A DNA stretch of 64,000 nucleotides from Ornithinibacter aureus (GCF_009858245.1 NZ_VMSB01000001.1:2857623-2921622), one strand, 5' to 3'; shown: positions 43,632-53,790, counted from the stretch's first letter. Notes: generated from the letters alone by a model not told the origin. Numbers and translations are program-made.

Positions 43632-44345
43632 GTGACCGACGCCGACGCTGCCCCGAGCAGCGTCGGCGTCGTCGTCGTTGCGGCCGGTTCCGGGTCGAGG
43701 CTGGGCGCGGACGTGCCCAAGGCGTTCGTCCACCTGGCCGGCCGCCCGTTGCTCGCCCACGCGCTCGACACCGTCGCCCGGATGCCGGGGCGCGCCGAGG
43801 TCGTCGTCGTCGCCCCCGCGGGCCTCACCGACCCGGGCGGCCCGCTGTGGTCCGGGGTGGTGCTGCCGGCCGGTGCGGTGGTCGTGCCCGGAGGTGCCGA
43901 ACGCACCGACTCGGTCGCGGCCGGGATGGCAGCTCTGGGTCAGGGTTGCGAGATCGTGCTCGTGCACGATGCCGCGCGCTGCCTGATGCCGCTCGCCGTG
44001 TTCTCGCGGGTGGTCGAGGCGGTTCGTGCGGGGGCGGCGGGTGCGGTGCCCGGCCTGCCGGTGGTCGACACGGTCAAGACCGTCGACGCCGACGGGGTGA
44101 TCACGGGGACACCTGAGCGTTCGACGTTGCGGGCGGTGCAGACGCCGCAGGGGTTCCGACGAGAGGTGCTCGAGCGCGCTCACGCCAGTGGGCTCCAGGC
44201 CACCGATGACGCCGCGCTGGTCGAGCTCTGCGGTGATGACGTGGTCGTCGTCGAGGGTGATCCACTGGGCACGAAGGTGACGACCGCCGACGACCTCGAG
44301 CGGGCGCAGTGGCTGCTCGACCGGGCTGCCACACTGGGCGAATGA
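43632..44345 (+). CDS. ispD: 2-C-methyl-D-erythritol 4-phosphate cytidylyltransferase
   Basis: A 237-residue CTP transferase of the MEP isoprenoid pathway. The nucleotide loop [28 protein letters not shown] and [14 protein letters not shown] are diagnostic. The start is GTG at 43632, 29 bp after carD. It overlaps ispF by 4 bp (ATGA). Confidence 0.96.
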   Translation: MTDADAAPSSVGVVVVAAGSGSRLGADVPKAFVHLAGRPLLAHALDTVARMPGRAEVVVVAPAGLTDPGGPLWSGVVLPAGAVVVPGGAERTDSVAAGMAALGQGCEIVLVHDAARCLMPLAVFSRVVEAVRAGAAGAVPGLPVVDTVKTVDADGVITGTPERSTLRAVQTPQGFRREVLERAHASGLQATDDAALVELCGDDVVVVEGDPLGTKVTTADDLERAQWLLDRAATLGE

Positions 44346-44830
44346 TGCAGCTGCCACGGGTCGGCGTCGGGGTCGACGTGCACGCGCTGGCGCCCGAGGG
44401 CTCCGATCGCGAGCTGTGGGTGGCCGGGCTTCTCTGGCCGGGGGAGCGCGGGCTCGACGGCCACTCGGATGCCGACGTCGCCGCGCACGCGTCCTGCGAC
44501 GCGCTGTTCTCGGCCGCCGGCATCGGTGACCTGGGGGCGCACTTCGGCACCGGTCGGCCGGAGTTCGCCGGGGCGTCCGGGGTGACCCTGCTCTCCGAGG
44601 CGGCCCGGTTGGTGCGGGCCGCCGGCTACGAGATCGGCAACATCGCGGTTCAGGTCATCGGCAACCGGCCGAAGGTGGGCACCCGGCGGGCCGAGGCGGA
44701 GCAGGCGCTGTCGGATGCCGTGGGCGCGCCCGTGTCGGTGAGCGGCACCACGACCGACGGCTTGGGTCTCACCGGGCGGGGCGAAGGGGTCGCGGCGATC
44801 GCCACCGCTCTCGTCGTGACTGCCAGCTGA
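44342..44830 (+). CDS. ispF: 2-C-methyl-D-erythritol 2,4-cyclodiphosphate synthase
   Basis: A 162-residue trimeric enzyme of the MEP pathway. Metal ligands lie in VGVDVHAL (Asp12, His14) and the motif [13 protein letters not shown]; the C-terminal [19 protein letters not shown] is typical. Two adjacent ATG codons (44342, 44345) are possible starts; the first overlaps the ispD stop. Confidence 0.96.
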   Translation: MMQLPRVGVGVDVHALAPEGSDRELWVAGLLWPGERGLDGHSDADVAAHASCDALFSAAGIGDLGAHFGTGRPEFAGASGVTLLSEAARLVRAAGYEIGNIAVQVIGNRPKVGTRRAEAEQALSDAVGAPVSVSGTTTDGLGLTGRGEGVAAIATALVVTAS

Positions 44831-44864
44831 ACCCGCATCCCTGTCCCGCGGGACCCGCTGACCC

Positions 44865-44942
44865 CTGCCCCTTCCTCGGAACGTGGGTGAAAATCGCCGG
44901 CTGGACGACGATTTTCACCCACGTTCGCAGAGGCAGGGGCAG
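44865..44942. terminator. Large inverted repeat between convergent ispF and the MBL gene
   Basis: Perfect 18-bp arms, 44879-44896 (GTGGGTGAAAATCG inside) and 44909-44926, around a 12-nt loop, with further imperfect pairing of CTGCCCC and GGGGCAG outside. Placed between convergent genes, it probably ends transcription from both sides. Confidence 0.55.
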
Positions 44943-44973
44943 AGGAGGAGGCAGAGGCGGACGGCGGTTCGGG

Positions 44974-45639
44974 TCAGTGGCCGCGGTCGAGCCACTCCTG
45001 CAGGTGCGGGGCCTCGTCGCCGATCGTCGTCGTGTCGCCGTGGCCGGTCAGCACGACGGTGTCGGCCGGCAGGGTCAGCAGGCGCTCACTGATCGAGTCG
45101 ATGATCGTCGGGAAGTCGCTGAACGAACGCCCGGTCGCACCAGGCCCTCCGCTGAACAGTGTGTCGCCGCTCAGCAGCACGCCGAGGGCCGGGGCGTGCA
45201 GGCAGCACGCTCCGGGCGCGTGGCCCGGGGTGTGCAGCACGGTCAGGTCGACGTCGCCGACGGTGAAGACCTGACCGTCGGCGAGTTCTCCACCGGGCGG
45301 CTCGGGCTGGGTCTGGTCCCACAGCACCCGGTCGTCCGGGTGCAGGGATGCCGTGGCACCGGTCGCGCGCACCAGGTCACCCACCGCGTTGACGTGGTCG
45401 TTGTGGCCGTGGGTGCACACGATCGCGACGACCCGTCGACCGCCGACCGCCTCGAGGATGGCTGGGGCATCGTGCGCGGCGTCGACGACCAGCACCTCGG
45501 TGTCGTCACCGACCAGCCACACGTTGTTGTCGACCTCCCACGAGCCGCCGTCGAGCTCGAACACCCCGGAGGTGACCACCCGCTCGACCCGAACGCCACC
45601 CGGGGACGGTGCGACCGGCATCCGGCTGTGCGAGCTCAC
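44974..45639 (-). CDS. Metallo-beta-lactamase fold hydrolase, probable mycothiol-thioester hydrolase
   Basis: A 221-residue MBL protein with the zinc motif [13 protein letters not shown], the second ligand [12 protein letters not shown] and SGDTLFSGG. The GTG start overlaps the mscR stop by 4 bp. In actinobacteria this gene pairs with mscR and is thought to hydrolyse the S-formylmycothiol made by MscR, or a related mycothiol thioester. The last step is inference from context. Confidence 0.88.
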   Translation of the reverse strand: MSSHSRMPVAPSPGGVRVERVVTSGVFELDGGSWEVDNNVWLVGDDTEVLVVDAAHDAPAILEAVGGRRVVAIVCTHGHNDHVNAVGDLVRATGATASLHPDDRVLWDQTQPEPPGGELADGQVFTVGDVDLTVLHTPGHAPGACCLHAPALGVLLSGDTLFSGGPGATGRSFSDFPTIIDSISERLLTLPADTVVLTGHGDTTTIGDEAPHLQEWLDRGH

Positions 45640-46730
45640 TGGCCCTCGCCCATGACGACGACCGAGCGCAGCACCTCGCCGCGGTGCATCTTGTCGAAGG
45701 CGGCCTCGACGTCGGTGATGCCGATGCGCTCGGTGACGAAGGCGTCGAGGTCGAAGCGGCCCTGGCGGTAGAGCTCGACGAGCATCGGGAAGTCGCGCGA
45801 GGGCAGGCAGTCGCCGTACCAGCTGGACTTCAGCGAGCCGCCACGGCCAAAGATCTCGATCATCGGCAGGGTCACCTGCTTGTCGGGGGTCGGCACCCCG
45901 ACGAGCACGACCGTGCCGGCGAGGTCGCGGGCGTAGAAGGCCTGCTCGTAGGTCTCAGGGCGGCCGACCGCCTCGACGACGACGTCGGCGCCGTGCCCAC
46001 CGGTCAGCGCGCGGATCGCCTCGACGGCATCCTGCGTGCTCGAGTCGACCGTGTGGGTGGCGCCGAAGGTCTTGGCTGCCTCGAGCTTTCGGGCGTCGAC
46101 GTCGACGGCGATGATCGTCGTCGCACCGGCGACCCTGGCCCCGGCGATGGCGGCGTTGCCGACCCCGCCGCAGCCGATGACCGCGATCGAGTCACCCCGG
46201 CCGACGCCGCCGGTGTTGACGGCTGCGCCGAAGCCGGCCATGACCCCGCATCCGAGGAGGCCGACGGCGGCGGCATCCGCCCGGTCGACCTTCGTGCACT
46301 GGCCGGCGGCGACGAGGGTCTTGTCGATGAAGGCGCCGATGCCCAGGGCCGGGCTCAGCTCGGTGCCGTCGGTCAGGGTCATCTTCTGCTTCGCGTTGTG
46401 GGTGGCGAAGCAGTACCAGGGCTTGCCCTTGAGGCAGGCGCGGCACTGCCCGCACACGGCCCGCCAGTTGAGGATGACGAAGTCGCCCGGTGCCACCTCG
46501 GTGACGCCCTCGCCGACCGCCTCGACCGTGCCGGCGGCCTCGTGGCCGAGCAGGAAGGGGTAGTCGTCGTTGATGCCACCCTCGCGGTAGTGCAGGTCGG
46601 TGTGGCACACCCCGCACGACTCGACCTTGACGACGGCCTCACCCGGCCCGGGGTCGGGAACGACGATGTCGACGAGCTCGACCTCGGCTCCCTTGGCGCG
46701 GGCGATGACTCCCTTGACGGTCTGTGGCAC
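45636..46730 (-). CDS. mscR: S-(hydroxymethyl)mycothiol dehydrogenase
   Basis: A 364-residue zinc-dependent alcohol dehydrogenase of the MDR superfamily. The catalytic zinc site is [14 protein letters not shown] with [12 protein letters not shown]; the structural zinc region [15 protein letters not shown] has its Cys cluster; the cofactor loop is [12 protein letters not shown]. Close agreement with MscR (formaldehyde dehydrogenase using mycothiol). GAGGAGT lies 5-11 nt before the GTG at 46730. Confidence 0.93.
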   Translation of the reverse strand: MPQTVKGVIARAKGAEVELVDIVVPDPGPGEAVVKVESCGVCHTDLHYREGGINDDYPFLLGHEAAGTVEAVGEGVTEVAPGDFVILNWRAVCGQCRACLKGKPWYCFATHNAKQKMTLTDGTELSPALGIGAFIDKTLVAAGQCTKVDRADAAAVGLLGCGVMAGFGAAVNTGGVGRGDSIAVIGCGGVGNAAIAGARVAGATTIIAVDVDARKLEAAKTFGATHTVDSSTQDAVEAIRALTGGHGADVVVEAVGRPETYEQAFYARDLAGTVVLVGVPTPDKQVTLPMIEIFGRGGSLKSSWYGDCLPSRDFPMLVELYRQGRFDLDAFVTERIGITDVEAAFDKMHRGEVLRSVVVMGEGQ

Positions 46731-46839
46731 GGGTACTCCTCGGGTCGGCGGCGCTGCTGACGGGCCCGGGTGGGCGCTGGCGTCACGCTAGCCGCCACGC
46801 TCGGATGCCGGTAGCGGGGGGTGCGGGACGCCGGTCCGT

Positions 46840-46933
46840 CATCCCAGTGATGACGGAGAAGTTTGCCCGTGACGCAGATATATCCCCGTCCTGGCGAAAC
46901 AACCCCGCCATCCCAGTGACGGCGGAGAAGTTT
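46840..46933. repeat. Pair of 25-bp direct repeats between mscR and the DUF559 pseudogene
   Basis: 46840-46864 and 46909-46933 both begin CATCCCAGTGA and end GGAGAAGTTT, differing at two bases. A related AGAAGTTTCG occurs near 48025. Confidence 0.75.
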
Positions 46934-46953
46934 CGCCCCGTTCAGGAAGCCGG

Positions 46954-47903
46954 TCACCGACCCCGGTCCGCTGCCCTGGCCAGCGCAGCCCGGATCAAGG
47001 CGTCCATCCGGCGGGGGTTGTCGAGGTCGGCCCAGGTCAACCGAACAACCTCGTACCCGGTGGCGCAACCGGTCCTCGCGGATCTTCTCGGCGGCCAGGG
47101 CCTCACGCTCCTCCAGGCCGGCGTGCTTCACGAGCCCGTCGAACTCGACGATGACTCGGTCACCGATGAGGAAGTCCGGCCGGGCGAAGACGGACCCACT
47201 GTCGTCGGCCACCCTGACCTGGGTGCGCGGGCAGTGTCCGAGATCGGTGAGGAGCAGCCGGGTGCGACTCTCCCCGACGGACTCGCTTGCCGGGTCGCAC
47301 TCGCCGATCCACCGCTGAGCGCGGACGGCCTGGCGTGGCGTCCGCGCGAGGTGGAGCACGGCCTCGGCGATCTGCTCGGTGGGGGTGCGCCTGCGCGCCA
47401 GGGCCGCGTCGGCCGCCACGACGAAGGGCACCCGCCCCTCGCGCACGGCCACCTGGGCCAGGGCGGCCGCGGTGGTGACCCGTGCGGCATCCGTCGATGA
47501 CCACGGCGGCCAGCCGCGCGTCGCGGGGGTGGACGCGCAGCGTTCCGTCGCGGCGAACCCGAGCCACGTCGCCCATGAGGTCGACCACCTCGAGGGAGAC
47601 TCCGTGGAGCGGGAGCCCGTGGACGGCGAGCGCGCTCTGGTGGCTGGCCACCTCGCCGTGCTCACGCACTGACGAGCCATCCCGGTGGAGCAGGATGCCC
47701 CTCGTGCGCAGGGCGAGGCGCGCTTCCGGGCTTGCCGACTCCCAGTCGGCCCGCACGACGTGGACACCTCGCCGCAGCGGATGGATGACCCCGGATCGCA
47801 CGAGGGCGGCGAGGTCGGGAGCGCTGACATCCGCCCGGGCGACATCGGCGCTCGTGACGATGCCGTGCTGGCGCGCAGCCATGGCGAGGAGGTGGTCCGT
47901 CAT
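46954..47903 (-). pseudogene. DUF559/AbiEi-like endonuclease-domain protein, frameshifted
   Basis: Minus-strand frames read in order: an AbiEi-like winged-helix N-terminus (HGIVTSADVARADVSAPDL, SGVIHPLRRGVHVV) to AAVVIDG near 47500; then, in another frame, TAAALAQVAVREGRVPFVVA and the PD-(D/E)XK-like part PDFLIGDRVIVEFDGLVKHA; then, after a second shift near 47065, TGYEVVRLTWADLDNP and a stop at 46954. Together they give the length usual for these actinobacterial DUF559 proteins. Two shifts in one gene make real decay more likely than a single error. Confidence 0.75.
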
Positions 47904-48060
47904 CCGTCGATGGTGCCGGTTCGCGGAGGCCTCACCGAGTTGTCCACAGGCAGGTCTTCACCGAATCGTGCCGGTCGACCGGGTGAGCGTGGGCGCGGAG
48001 TGAACGGACGGCATCCGAGGGGGTGAGAAGTTTCGGGGCCGGCGCGCCCGTTCCGCCGAC

Positions 48061-48180
48061 GGGCTGCCGGTCGTGGGCTGGGGTGTGGGTGGGCCGGCTG
48101 GCGGTCACGGGCTGGGGTGTGGGTGGGCCGGCTGGCGGTCACGGGCTGGGGTGTGGGTGGGCCGGATGCCGGTCGCGGGC
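48061..48180. repeat. 34-bp tandem repeat, about 3.4 copies
   Basis: Units at 48075-48108, 48109-48142 and 48143-48176 begin GGGCTGGGGTGTGGGTGGGC; the first two are identical and the third differs near its end. A partial copy precedes them. The G-rich strand has several GGG runs per unit. Confidence 0.9.
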
Positions 48181-48210
48181 TTCGCGGAATCGGCGCGCCC
48201 GCCGCGCCGG

Positions 48211-48216
48211 TAGCCT
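48211..48216 (+). promoter_or_regulatory. -10 hexamer of cysS (leaderless)
   Basis: TAGCCT, 6 nt before the GTG at 48223. Confidence 0.5.
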
Positions 48217-48222
48217 TACCGG

Positions 48223-49656
48223 GTGACTCTCAGGCTTTTCGACTCCCTCACGCGCGAGCTGCGTGACTTCGTCCCCGTCGTGCCCGGCAAGGCGGGGATC
48301 TACATCTGCGGGCTCACGACCCAGGCACCACCCCACCTCGGACACGTCCGTTTCGCCGTGGCGTTCGACGTGCTGCGCCGCTGGCTGACCCGCGGCCACG
48401 GCTACGACGTCGACCTCATCCGCAACGTCACCGACATCGACGACAAGATCCTCGCGAAGTCGCTGGAGTCCGGCGAGGCCTGGTACGCGGTGTCCTACCG
48501 CAACGAGCTCGAGACCTCGGCTGCGCTCGCGGCGCTCGGAGTGCTGCCCCCGACCTACGAGCCCCGCGCGACCGGGCACGTACCCGAGATGGTCGAGCTG
48601 ATGGCCGCCCTGGTCGAGCGCGGCCACGCCTACGCCGCCGCCGACGGCAGCGGTGACGTGTACTTCGACGTGCGCAGCTGGGCCGACTACGGCGCCCTGA
48701 CCCACCAGCGGGTCGACGACATGGTCGACGCCGAGGATGCCGACCCGCGCGGCAAGCGCGACCCCCGCGACTTCGCGCTGTGGAAGGGCCGCAAGGCCGA
48801 CGAGCCGCCGACCGCGTCGTGGCCGACCCCCTTCGGCCCCGGCCGCCCGGGCTGGCACCTCGAGTGCTCGGCGATGGCCCGCAAGTACCTCGGTGACACC
48901 TTCGACATCCACGGCGGTGGCGTCGACCTGCGCTTCCCGCACCATGAGAACGAGCTCGCACAGTCGCGCGCGGCCGGTCTCGGCTTCGCCAACTACTGGC
49001 TGCACAACGCCTGGGTGACGCTGCACGGCGAGAAGATGAGCAAGTCGCTCGGCAACTCGCTGCGGGTCAGCGAGGTCGTCAAGGAGCACCGCCCGCTCGC
49101 GGTCCGCTACTACCTCACGGCCGCCCACTACCGCTCGACGATCGAGTTCCACGCCGGATCGCTGGAGGAGGCCGACACCGCCGTCGAGCGGATCGAGGGA
49201 TTCCTGCGGCGCGCGCTGCCCGGCATCCTCACCGCCGTTCCGACGGGCGACGAGACGCTGCCCGAGGACTTCCGTGAGGCGATGGACGACGACCTCGGGG
49301 TCTCCGGGGCGCTCGCGGTCATCCACGAGGCCGTGCGCACCGGCAACACCGCGCTCGACGACGGTGACCACGAGGATGCCGCCGCCGTGGCCCGCGTCGT
49401 CATCGCCATGACCGACGTGCTCGGCGTCAACCCGCTCGACCCCGCATGGTCCGCCGGTGACTCCTCGGCGGCGGACGCCCTCGCGAGCCTTGACGCCCTC
49501 GTCAAGGAACGCCTCACGGCCCGGGCGCACGCCCGTGCCGCTCGTGACTACGACACCGCGGACGCCATCCGCGACGAGCTCGCCGCCGCAGGCATCGCGC
49601 TCGAGGACACCGCAGCCGGGGCCCGTTGGTCCTTGGCGCGGGGACGGAGCGAATGA
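48223..49656 (+). CDS. cysS: Cysteinyl-tRNA synthetase
   Basis: A 477-residue class I synthetase. The HIGH-type motif is PPHLGH in [17 protein letters not shown] is present in [11 protein letters not shown], and the zinc site includes [17 protein letters not shown] and [11 protein letters not shown]. It charges tRNA-Cys. It is followed by rlmB after 3 bp. It is not MshC, which lacks the C-terminal anticodon-binding part seen here. Confidence 0.95.
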   Translation: MTLRLFDSLTRELRDFVPVVPGKAGIYICGLTTQAPPHLGHVRFAVAFDVLRRWLTRGHGYDVDLIRNVTDIDDKILAKSLESGEAWYAVSYRNELETSAALAALGVLPPTYEPRATGHVPEMVELMAALVERGHAYAAADGSGDVYFDVRSWADYGALTHQRVDDMVDAEDADPRGKRDPRDFALWKGRKADEPPTASWPTPFGPGRPGWHLECSAMARKYLGDTFDIHGGGVDLRFPHHENELAQSRAAGLGFANYWLHNAWVTLHGEKMSKSLGNSLRVSEVVKEHRPLAVRYYLTAAHYRSTIEFHAGSLEEADTAVERIEGFLRRALPGILTAVPTGDETLPEDFREAMDDDLGVSGALAVIHEAVRTGNTALDDGDHEDAAAVARVVIAMTDVLGVNPLDPAWSAGDSSAADALASLDALVKERLTARAHARAARDYDTADAIRDELAAAGIALEDTAAGARWSLARGRSE

Positions 49657-49659
49657 CCC

Positions 49660-50616
49660 ATGGCCGGTAACTCCCAGCGCCGCGGCGCGATGCGCAGTTC
49701 GAGCAAGAAGGGCCCGCAGGTCGGCTCCGGCGGTCAGCGCCGCCGTGGGCTCGAGGGCAAGGGCCCGACGCCCAAGGCGGCCGACCGCCCGAACCACAAG
49801 GCCCACAAGATGGCCAAGGCGGCCGACCGCCGCGCCGGGGCCACGGGTGGGCGCACGAGCACGCGCAAGAACAAGGCGAGCAGCGAGATGGTCGCCGGGC
49901 GCAACTCGGTGCTCGAGGCCCTGCGCGCCGAGGTGCCGGTGACGACGATGTACGTCGCCGGCCGGATCGACTCCGACGACCGGGTGCGTGAGGCGCTCAA
50001 GCTCGCCACCGAGCGCTCCATCCCCGTGCTGGAGACGCCCCGCGGGGAGCTCGACCGTCTCACCGACGGTGCGGTCCACCAGGGGCTGGCCCTGCAGGTG
50101 CCGCCCTACGAGTACGCCCACCCCAGCGACCTCATCGATCCCGAGGCGCCCGGCATCCCGCTCGTCGTCGCGCTCGACGGCATCACCGACCCGCGCAACC
50201 TGGGTGCGATCGTGCGTTCGGTCGCGGCCTTCGGTGGGCACGGCGTCGTCGTGCCGAGCCGCCGTTCGGTGGGCATGACGGCATCCGCGTGGAAGACGTC
50301 GGCAGGGGCCGCGGCCCGGGTCCCCGTGGCCCAGGCGACCAACCTCACCCGCGCGCTCGAGGACTACCGCAAGGCAGGCTTCTTCGTGATCGGCCTCGAC
50401 ATGGACGGCGACGTCGACCTGCCCGACATGGAGCTCGCGTCCGAGCCGATCGTCATCGTCGTCGGCTCCGAGGGCAAGGGTCTGTCCCGGCTGGTGCGCG
50501 AGACCTGCGACCAGATCGTGTCGGTTCCGATGTCCTCGGCGGTGGAGTCACTCAATGCCGGGATCGCCACCGGCGTCACCCTCTACGAGGTCGCCCGCAG
50601 GCGCCGCAAGGCCTGA
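49660..50616 (+). CDS. rlmB: 23S rRNA 2'-O-ribose methyltransferase RlmB (SpoU/TrmH family)
   Basis: A 318-residue SPOUT enzyme. A basic, disordered N-terminus of about 75 residues precedes the substrate-binding domain ([17 protein letters not shown]). SPOUT motifs are [28 protein letters not shown] and [15 protein letters not shown]. The cysS-rlmB order is conserved in actinobacteria. Confidence 0.94.
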   Translation: MAGNSQRRGAMRSSSKKGPQVGSGGQRRRGLEGKGPTPKAADRPNHKAHKMAKAADRRAGATGGRTSTRKNKASSEMVAGRNSVLEALRAEVPVTTMYVAGRIDSDDRVREALKLATERSIPVLETPRGELDRLTDGAVHQGLALQVPPYEYAHPSDLIDPEAPGIPLVVALDGITDPRNLGAIVRSVAAFGGHGVVVPSRRSVGMTASAWKTSAGAAARVPVAQATNLTRALEDYRKAGFFVIGLDMDGDVDLPDMELASEPIVIVVGSEGKGLSRLVRETCDQIVSVPMSSAVESLNAGIATGVTLYEVARRRRKA

Positions 50617-50617
50617 T

Positions 50618-50648
50618 CCACCCGCTCGTGACGGCCGGATGCGGGTGG
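50618..50648 (+). terminator. Possible terminator after rlmB
   Basis: CCACCCGC (50618-50625) and GCGGGTGG (50641-50648) form an 8-bp stem with a 15-nt loop directly after the rlmB stop. No U tract. Confidence 0.4.
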
Positions 50649-50787
50649 GCGGCGGACCGCGTTCATCCCCCGGTATTGCGGCGGTTTGGGTCGAGATGAT
50701 CCTGTGGCTGTGGAAGGATCGGCGCCGCCGGAGCACTCCGGCCCTTGGGGGGTGCGCAAACCCCACACTCGCATCGAGAGGGAACTC

Positions 50788-51159
50788 ATGTCTGACTACG
50801 GATCAACTCCTCCGCCCCCGCCGCCCGGCTCGGGCGATGGCGGCTACGGCGGCGGGTACGCCGCGCCCCCGCCCGTTGGCGGCGGTATGGGTGGCCCGGT
50901 GGACCACCCCAAGGGGATGACGGTGCTCATCCTCGGCATCCTCGGCATCGTCTGCTGCTCGCCGCTCGGCATCGTCGCGTTCGTGATGGGCAACACCGCC
51001 CTCAAGGAGATCGACGCCCAGCCGGGTCGCTACGGCAACCGCCAGATCGTGCAGATCGGCCGCATCCTCGGCATCGTGTCGATGGTTCTGCTCGTCCTCT
51101 CCCTCATCTGGTTCCTCTTCCTGGGTGGCATGGCTGTGCTGTCGCCTAGCAGCTCCTGA
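50788..51159 (+). CDS. DUF4190 membrane protein
   Basis: A 123-residue protein: a Pro/Gly/Tyr-rich N-terminus (TPPPPPPGSGDGGYGGGY) and two membrane helices (ILGILGIVCCSPLGIVAFVM; MVLLVLSLIWFLFLGGMAVL) separated by ALKEIDAQPGRYGN, the DUF4190 hallmark. GAGAGGG precedes the ATG. Function unknown. Confidence 0.88.
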   Translation: MSDYGSTPPPPPPGSGDGGYGGGYAAPPPVGGGMGGPVDHPKGMTVLILGILGIVCCSPLGIVAFVMGNTALKEIDAQPGRYGNRQIVQIGRILGIVSMVLLVLSLIWFLFLGGMAVLSPSSS

Positions 51160-51178
51160 GGTGAGCCCCACCAGCACG

Positions 51179-51601
51179 ATGGCGCGCCCCGGTCCGGTCA
51201 CGGACCGGGTGCGCGCCGTCGTGCTTCCGGGGGTGATCGCCGCCGGTGTCCTGGGTGCCACGGCCTACGTCGCCGCCGTCGACCCCAGCCAGCCGGGGCA
51301 CTACCCGCTGTGCCCGACCTACGCCCTGGCAGGCATCTACTGCCCCGGCTGCGGGATGCTGCGGGCCACCCACCAGCTGGTCAACGGTGACGTCGCCGCC
51401 TCGATCGCCTACAACCCGCTGACGATCCCGCTCTTCCTCGGGTGTGCACTGCTCTTCGCCCGCTGGGTCTACGCGCGCTGGCAGGGTCGCACCCTCCGGT
51501 GGGACCCGCCGACGTGGATGCCGTGGGCCATGGCTCTCGCGTTCGTCGCCTTCACCGTCGCCCGCAACATCCCGGGATGGACCTGGCTCTCACCGGCCTG
51601 A
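51179..51601 (+). CDS. DUF2752 membrane protein
   Basis: A 140-residue protein with three helices and the DUF2752 motif YCPGCGMLRATHQLVNGD. ATG at 51179 was chosen; a GTG at 51161 would add six residues. It lies 19 bp after the DUF4190 gene and is probably in its operon. Function unknown. Confidence 0.85.
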   Translation: MARPGPVTDRVRAVVLPGVIAAGVLGATAYVAAVDPSQPGHYPLCPTYALAGIYCPGCGMLRATHQLVNGDVAASIAYNPLTIPLFLGCALLFARWVYARWQGRTLRWDPPTWMPWAMALAFVAFTVARNIPGWTWLSPA

Positions 51602-51642
51602 CGCGGTGCGCGGTCCCTGACCCCGCGCCCCCGACGACGACG

Positions 51643-51672
51643 AAGGGCGCCTCCCGTGCGGGAGGCGCCCTT
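51643..51672. terminator. Bidirectional terminator between the DUF2752 and RDD genes
   Basis: A perfect 13-bp stem AAGGGCGCCTCCC / GGGAGGCGCCCTT with loop GTGC between convergent genes. The A and T pairs at the base give a short U run in either direction. Confidence 0.8.
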
Positions 51673-51707
51673 GCGGCATCCGGCCGCCCTCGTGGGCGGG
51701 GTCGCGA

Positions 51708-52346
51708 TCAGCCCTTGGGGACGACCACGACCGTGGAGTGCACCGCCTTGTCGGCGAGGGTCTGCTTGTTGTCGTCCCACAGCATCCACAGGTACGACAG
51801 GTAGATCAGCTGGTTGACGATGTTGCTGACGAGCTCGCGCAGGAAACACTGCCCGGCGCCGATGGGCTGGCCGGTCTTGTCGTCGACGAGCTTGAGACCG
51901 ATGACCTTCTTGCCGACGCTCTGGCCCGTACGGCCCATCTTGAAGACCCGGTTCCACAGGCTGATGGCGATCGACAGCAGCACCCCGAGGCCGACGAGCA
52001 GGCCCCCGATCACGGCCACTGATCCGCTGCCACCGTCGCTCTGGGTCATGCCGTACTCGTCGACGTAGAGCTCGGACGGCGCTGCTGCCACCAGCATGAT
52101 GACCCCGATGATCATGGGGATCAGACCGATCATGCTGATCAGCACGTCGACGAGCAGCGCCAGGACGCGCTGGCCGAACGTGGCGACCTGACCGAAGTTG
52201 GCCTGCACGTAACCGAGCGAGCCCGGGTGCATGGCCGGGCCGCCGGCGTACGCGGGGGCCTGGCCGTAGCCGCCACCGTAGTGGTTCGGGGCCGGCGGCT
52301 GCGCCGCGCCGTAGGGGCCGTGGGGCTGGGGGGACTGTTCACTCAT
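51708..52346 (-). CDS. RDD-family membrane protein
   Basis: A 212-residue protein: a Pro/Gly/Tyr-rich N-terminus of about 50 residues, then the RDD domain with helices (VLALLVDVLISMIGLIPMII) and the second-half motif GRTGQSVGKKVIGLKLVD, ending in LWDDNKQTLADKAVHSTVVV. Function is unknown; some relatives are ion exchangers. Confidence 0.9.
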   Translation of the reverse strand: MSEQSPQPHGPYGAAQPPAPNHYGGGYGQAPAYAGGPAMHPGSLGYVQANFGQVATFGQRVLALLVDVLISMIGLIPMIIGVIMLVAAAPSELYVDEYGMTQSDGGSGSVAVIGGLLVGLGVLLSIAISLWNRVFKMGRTGQSVGKKVIGLKLVDDKTGQPIGAGQCFLRELVSNIVNQLIYLSYLWMLWDDNKQTLADKAVHSTVVVVPKG

Positions 52347-52383
52347 GGCATCGACCCTACGTCCAGGCCGAGGCGCACTGTGG

Positions 52384-53637
52384 TCAGCCCCGCCCCTTGG
52401 ACTTCGCGATGACGGGCAACTGCTGGGTGTCGATGCCCAGGACCGCCTGCTCGTCGGGCTTGCCGGGAAGGATCGAGCGCACGTAGTCGTCGATCGCGTC
52501 CTCGATGGGGATGTCGTGCTGCGCGCGCTCGGCCATGTACCAGCGGTGCTCCAGCACCTCGTGGAAGACCTCGGCGGGTTCGAGCTTGGTGACCAGCTCG
52601 CGCGGCACCCGCCGGGTCACCGGCTCGTAGACGTTGGTCAGCCAGTCGTGGGCCACGATCGTCTCGTCCTCGCCCTGGCGTCCGGTGCCGGCGGTGTATG
52701 CGTCGAGGTCGTTGAGCAGGCGGCGGGCCTGGTTCTCTCGGACATCGAGGCCGGTGAGGCGCAGCAGGCGCCGCGAGTGGTGCCCGGAATCGACGACCTT
52801 GGGCTGGATCTGGATGGACGTCCCGTCGATGTCGGTCGTGATGGCCAGTTCGTCGACGTCGAACCCGAGGGCGTTGAGCGAGCGGATGCGGTCGTCGACG
52901 CGCCAGCGCTCCTCGTCAGCGATGAGTTGGCTGCCGGTCAGGGCATCCCACAGCTCGCGGTATCGCGAGACGATGCGCGCGCTGACCTCGACGGGGTCGC
53001 GGTCCTCCTGGAGCAGGCCGCCGGCCTCGAGGTCCATCAGCTCACCGGCGATGTTGACCCGGGCGATCTCGAGGTCGTGCTCGCGCTGCCCGTCGCTGAG
53101 CCTGGGTCGCAGCTCGCCGGTCTCGGCGTCGACCAGGTAGGCGGCGAACGCCCCGGCATCGCGCCGGAAGAGGGTGTTGGACAGCGAGACGTCACCCCAC
53201 CAGAACCCGGCCAGGTGCAGGCGCACCAGGAGCACGGCGAGGGCGTCGATGAGACGCGTGGCCGTGCCCTTGCGCAGCGACTGGCTGTAGAGCGCGCGGT
53301 ACGGCAGCGAGAACTGCAGGTGGACGGTGATGAGGCAGGCGTCGAGCTCGGTGCCGTCCTCGGCGACGCGCCCGCTCACCACCGCGAAGGGCTCGACGCA
53401 GGGCATGTCCATGCGGTTGAGGATGCGCAGCATCTCGTACTCGCGCTGCGCGATGTCGGCCTTGATCTCCTTGACCGCCAGCACCCGGCCCGACAGGCGC
53501 ACGAAGCGCACGACGTGTCGGGAGATGCCGCGCGGCAGGGCGGCCAGCAGGTCCTCGGGCCACTCCTCGAGCGGGATGCGCCACGGCAGGTCCAGCAGGG
53601 CGGGGTCCGGGCGGGCGGCGGTGATCTCCAGTGCCAT
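52384..53637 (-). CDS. DUF4032 protein with lipopolysaccharide-kinase-like domain
   Basis: A 417-residue cytoplasmic protein. The N-terminal half looks like a protein-kinase-like fold: VRLSGRVLAVKEIKADIAQREYEML includes the nucleotide Lys and Glu, and AGFWWGDVSLSNTLFRRD has a Gly-Asp-Val-x-x-x-Asn catalytic-loop pattern. The C-terminal half is the DUF4032 domain. Substrate unknown. It is separated from msmK upstream by a terminator. Confidence 0.85.
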   Translation of the reverse strand: MALEITAARPDPALLDLPWRIPLEEWPEDLLAALPRGISRHVVRFVRLSGRVLAVKEIKADIAQREYEMLRILNRMDMPCVEPFAVVSGRVAEDGTELDACLITVHLQFSLPYRALYSQSLRKGTATRLIDALAVLLVRLHLAGFWWGDVSLSNTLFRRDAGAFAAYLVDAETGELRPRLSDGQREHDLEIARVNIAGELMDLEAGGLLQEDRDPVEVSARIVSRYRELWDALTGSQLIADEERWRVDDRIRSLNALGFDVDELAITTDIDGTSIQIQPKVVDSGHHSRRLLRLTGLDVRENQARRLLNDLDAYTAGTGRQGEDETIVAHDWLTNVYEPVTRRVPRELVTKLEPAEVFHEVLEHRWYMAERAQHDIPIEDAIDDYVRSILPGKPDEQAVLGIDTQQLPVIAKSKGRG

Positions 53638-53730
53638 GGGGGCGAGCCTTTGCGTGCGGGAGGGCGGTGCGAGCGGGGTCGCGCTGGTGCGCGTGGGAGC
53701 AGCGGGGATGCCGGATGCGGTGGGAACGCG

Positions 53731-53764
53731 CGACGCCCCGGACGAGTGCTCGTCCGGGGCGTCG
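53731..53764 (-). terminator. Terminator after the MsmK-type ATPase gene
   Basis: A perfect 15-bp stem CGACGCCCCGGACGA / TCGTCCGGGGCGTCG with a 4-nt loop, 27 bp beyond the stop. Confidence 0.7.
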
Positions 53765-53790
53765 CGGGCGGTCCCGGTGCCAGTGGGGCG

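Larger units (their letters stand above)
47904..48222. other. Intergenic region before cysS with tandem repeats
   Basis: No gene. It contains the 34-bp repeat array (48061-48180) and the cysS -10 hexamer. No T-box-like element was seen. Confidence 0.5.

Noticed and set aside
47904-48222. T-box leader or CRISPR-like array before cysS
   Set aside because: The cysS promoter hexamer lies 6 nt before the start codon, leaving no leader, and the repeats are contiguous without unique spacers.
48223-49656. MshC (mycothiol ligase) instead of cysteinyl-tRNA synthetase
   Set aside because: Length of 477 residues with a full C-terminal region and position before rlmB and after the carD-ispDF block fit cysS.
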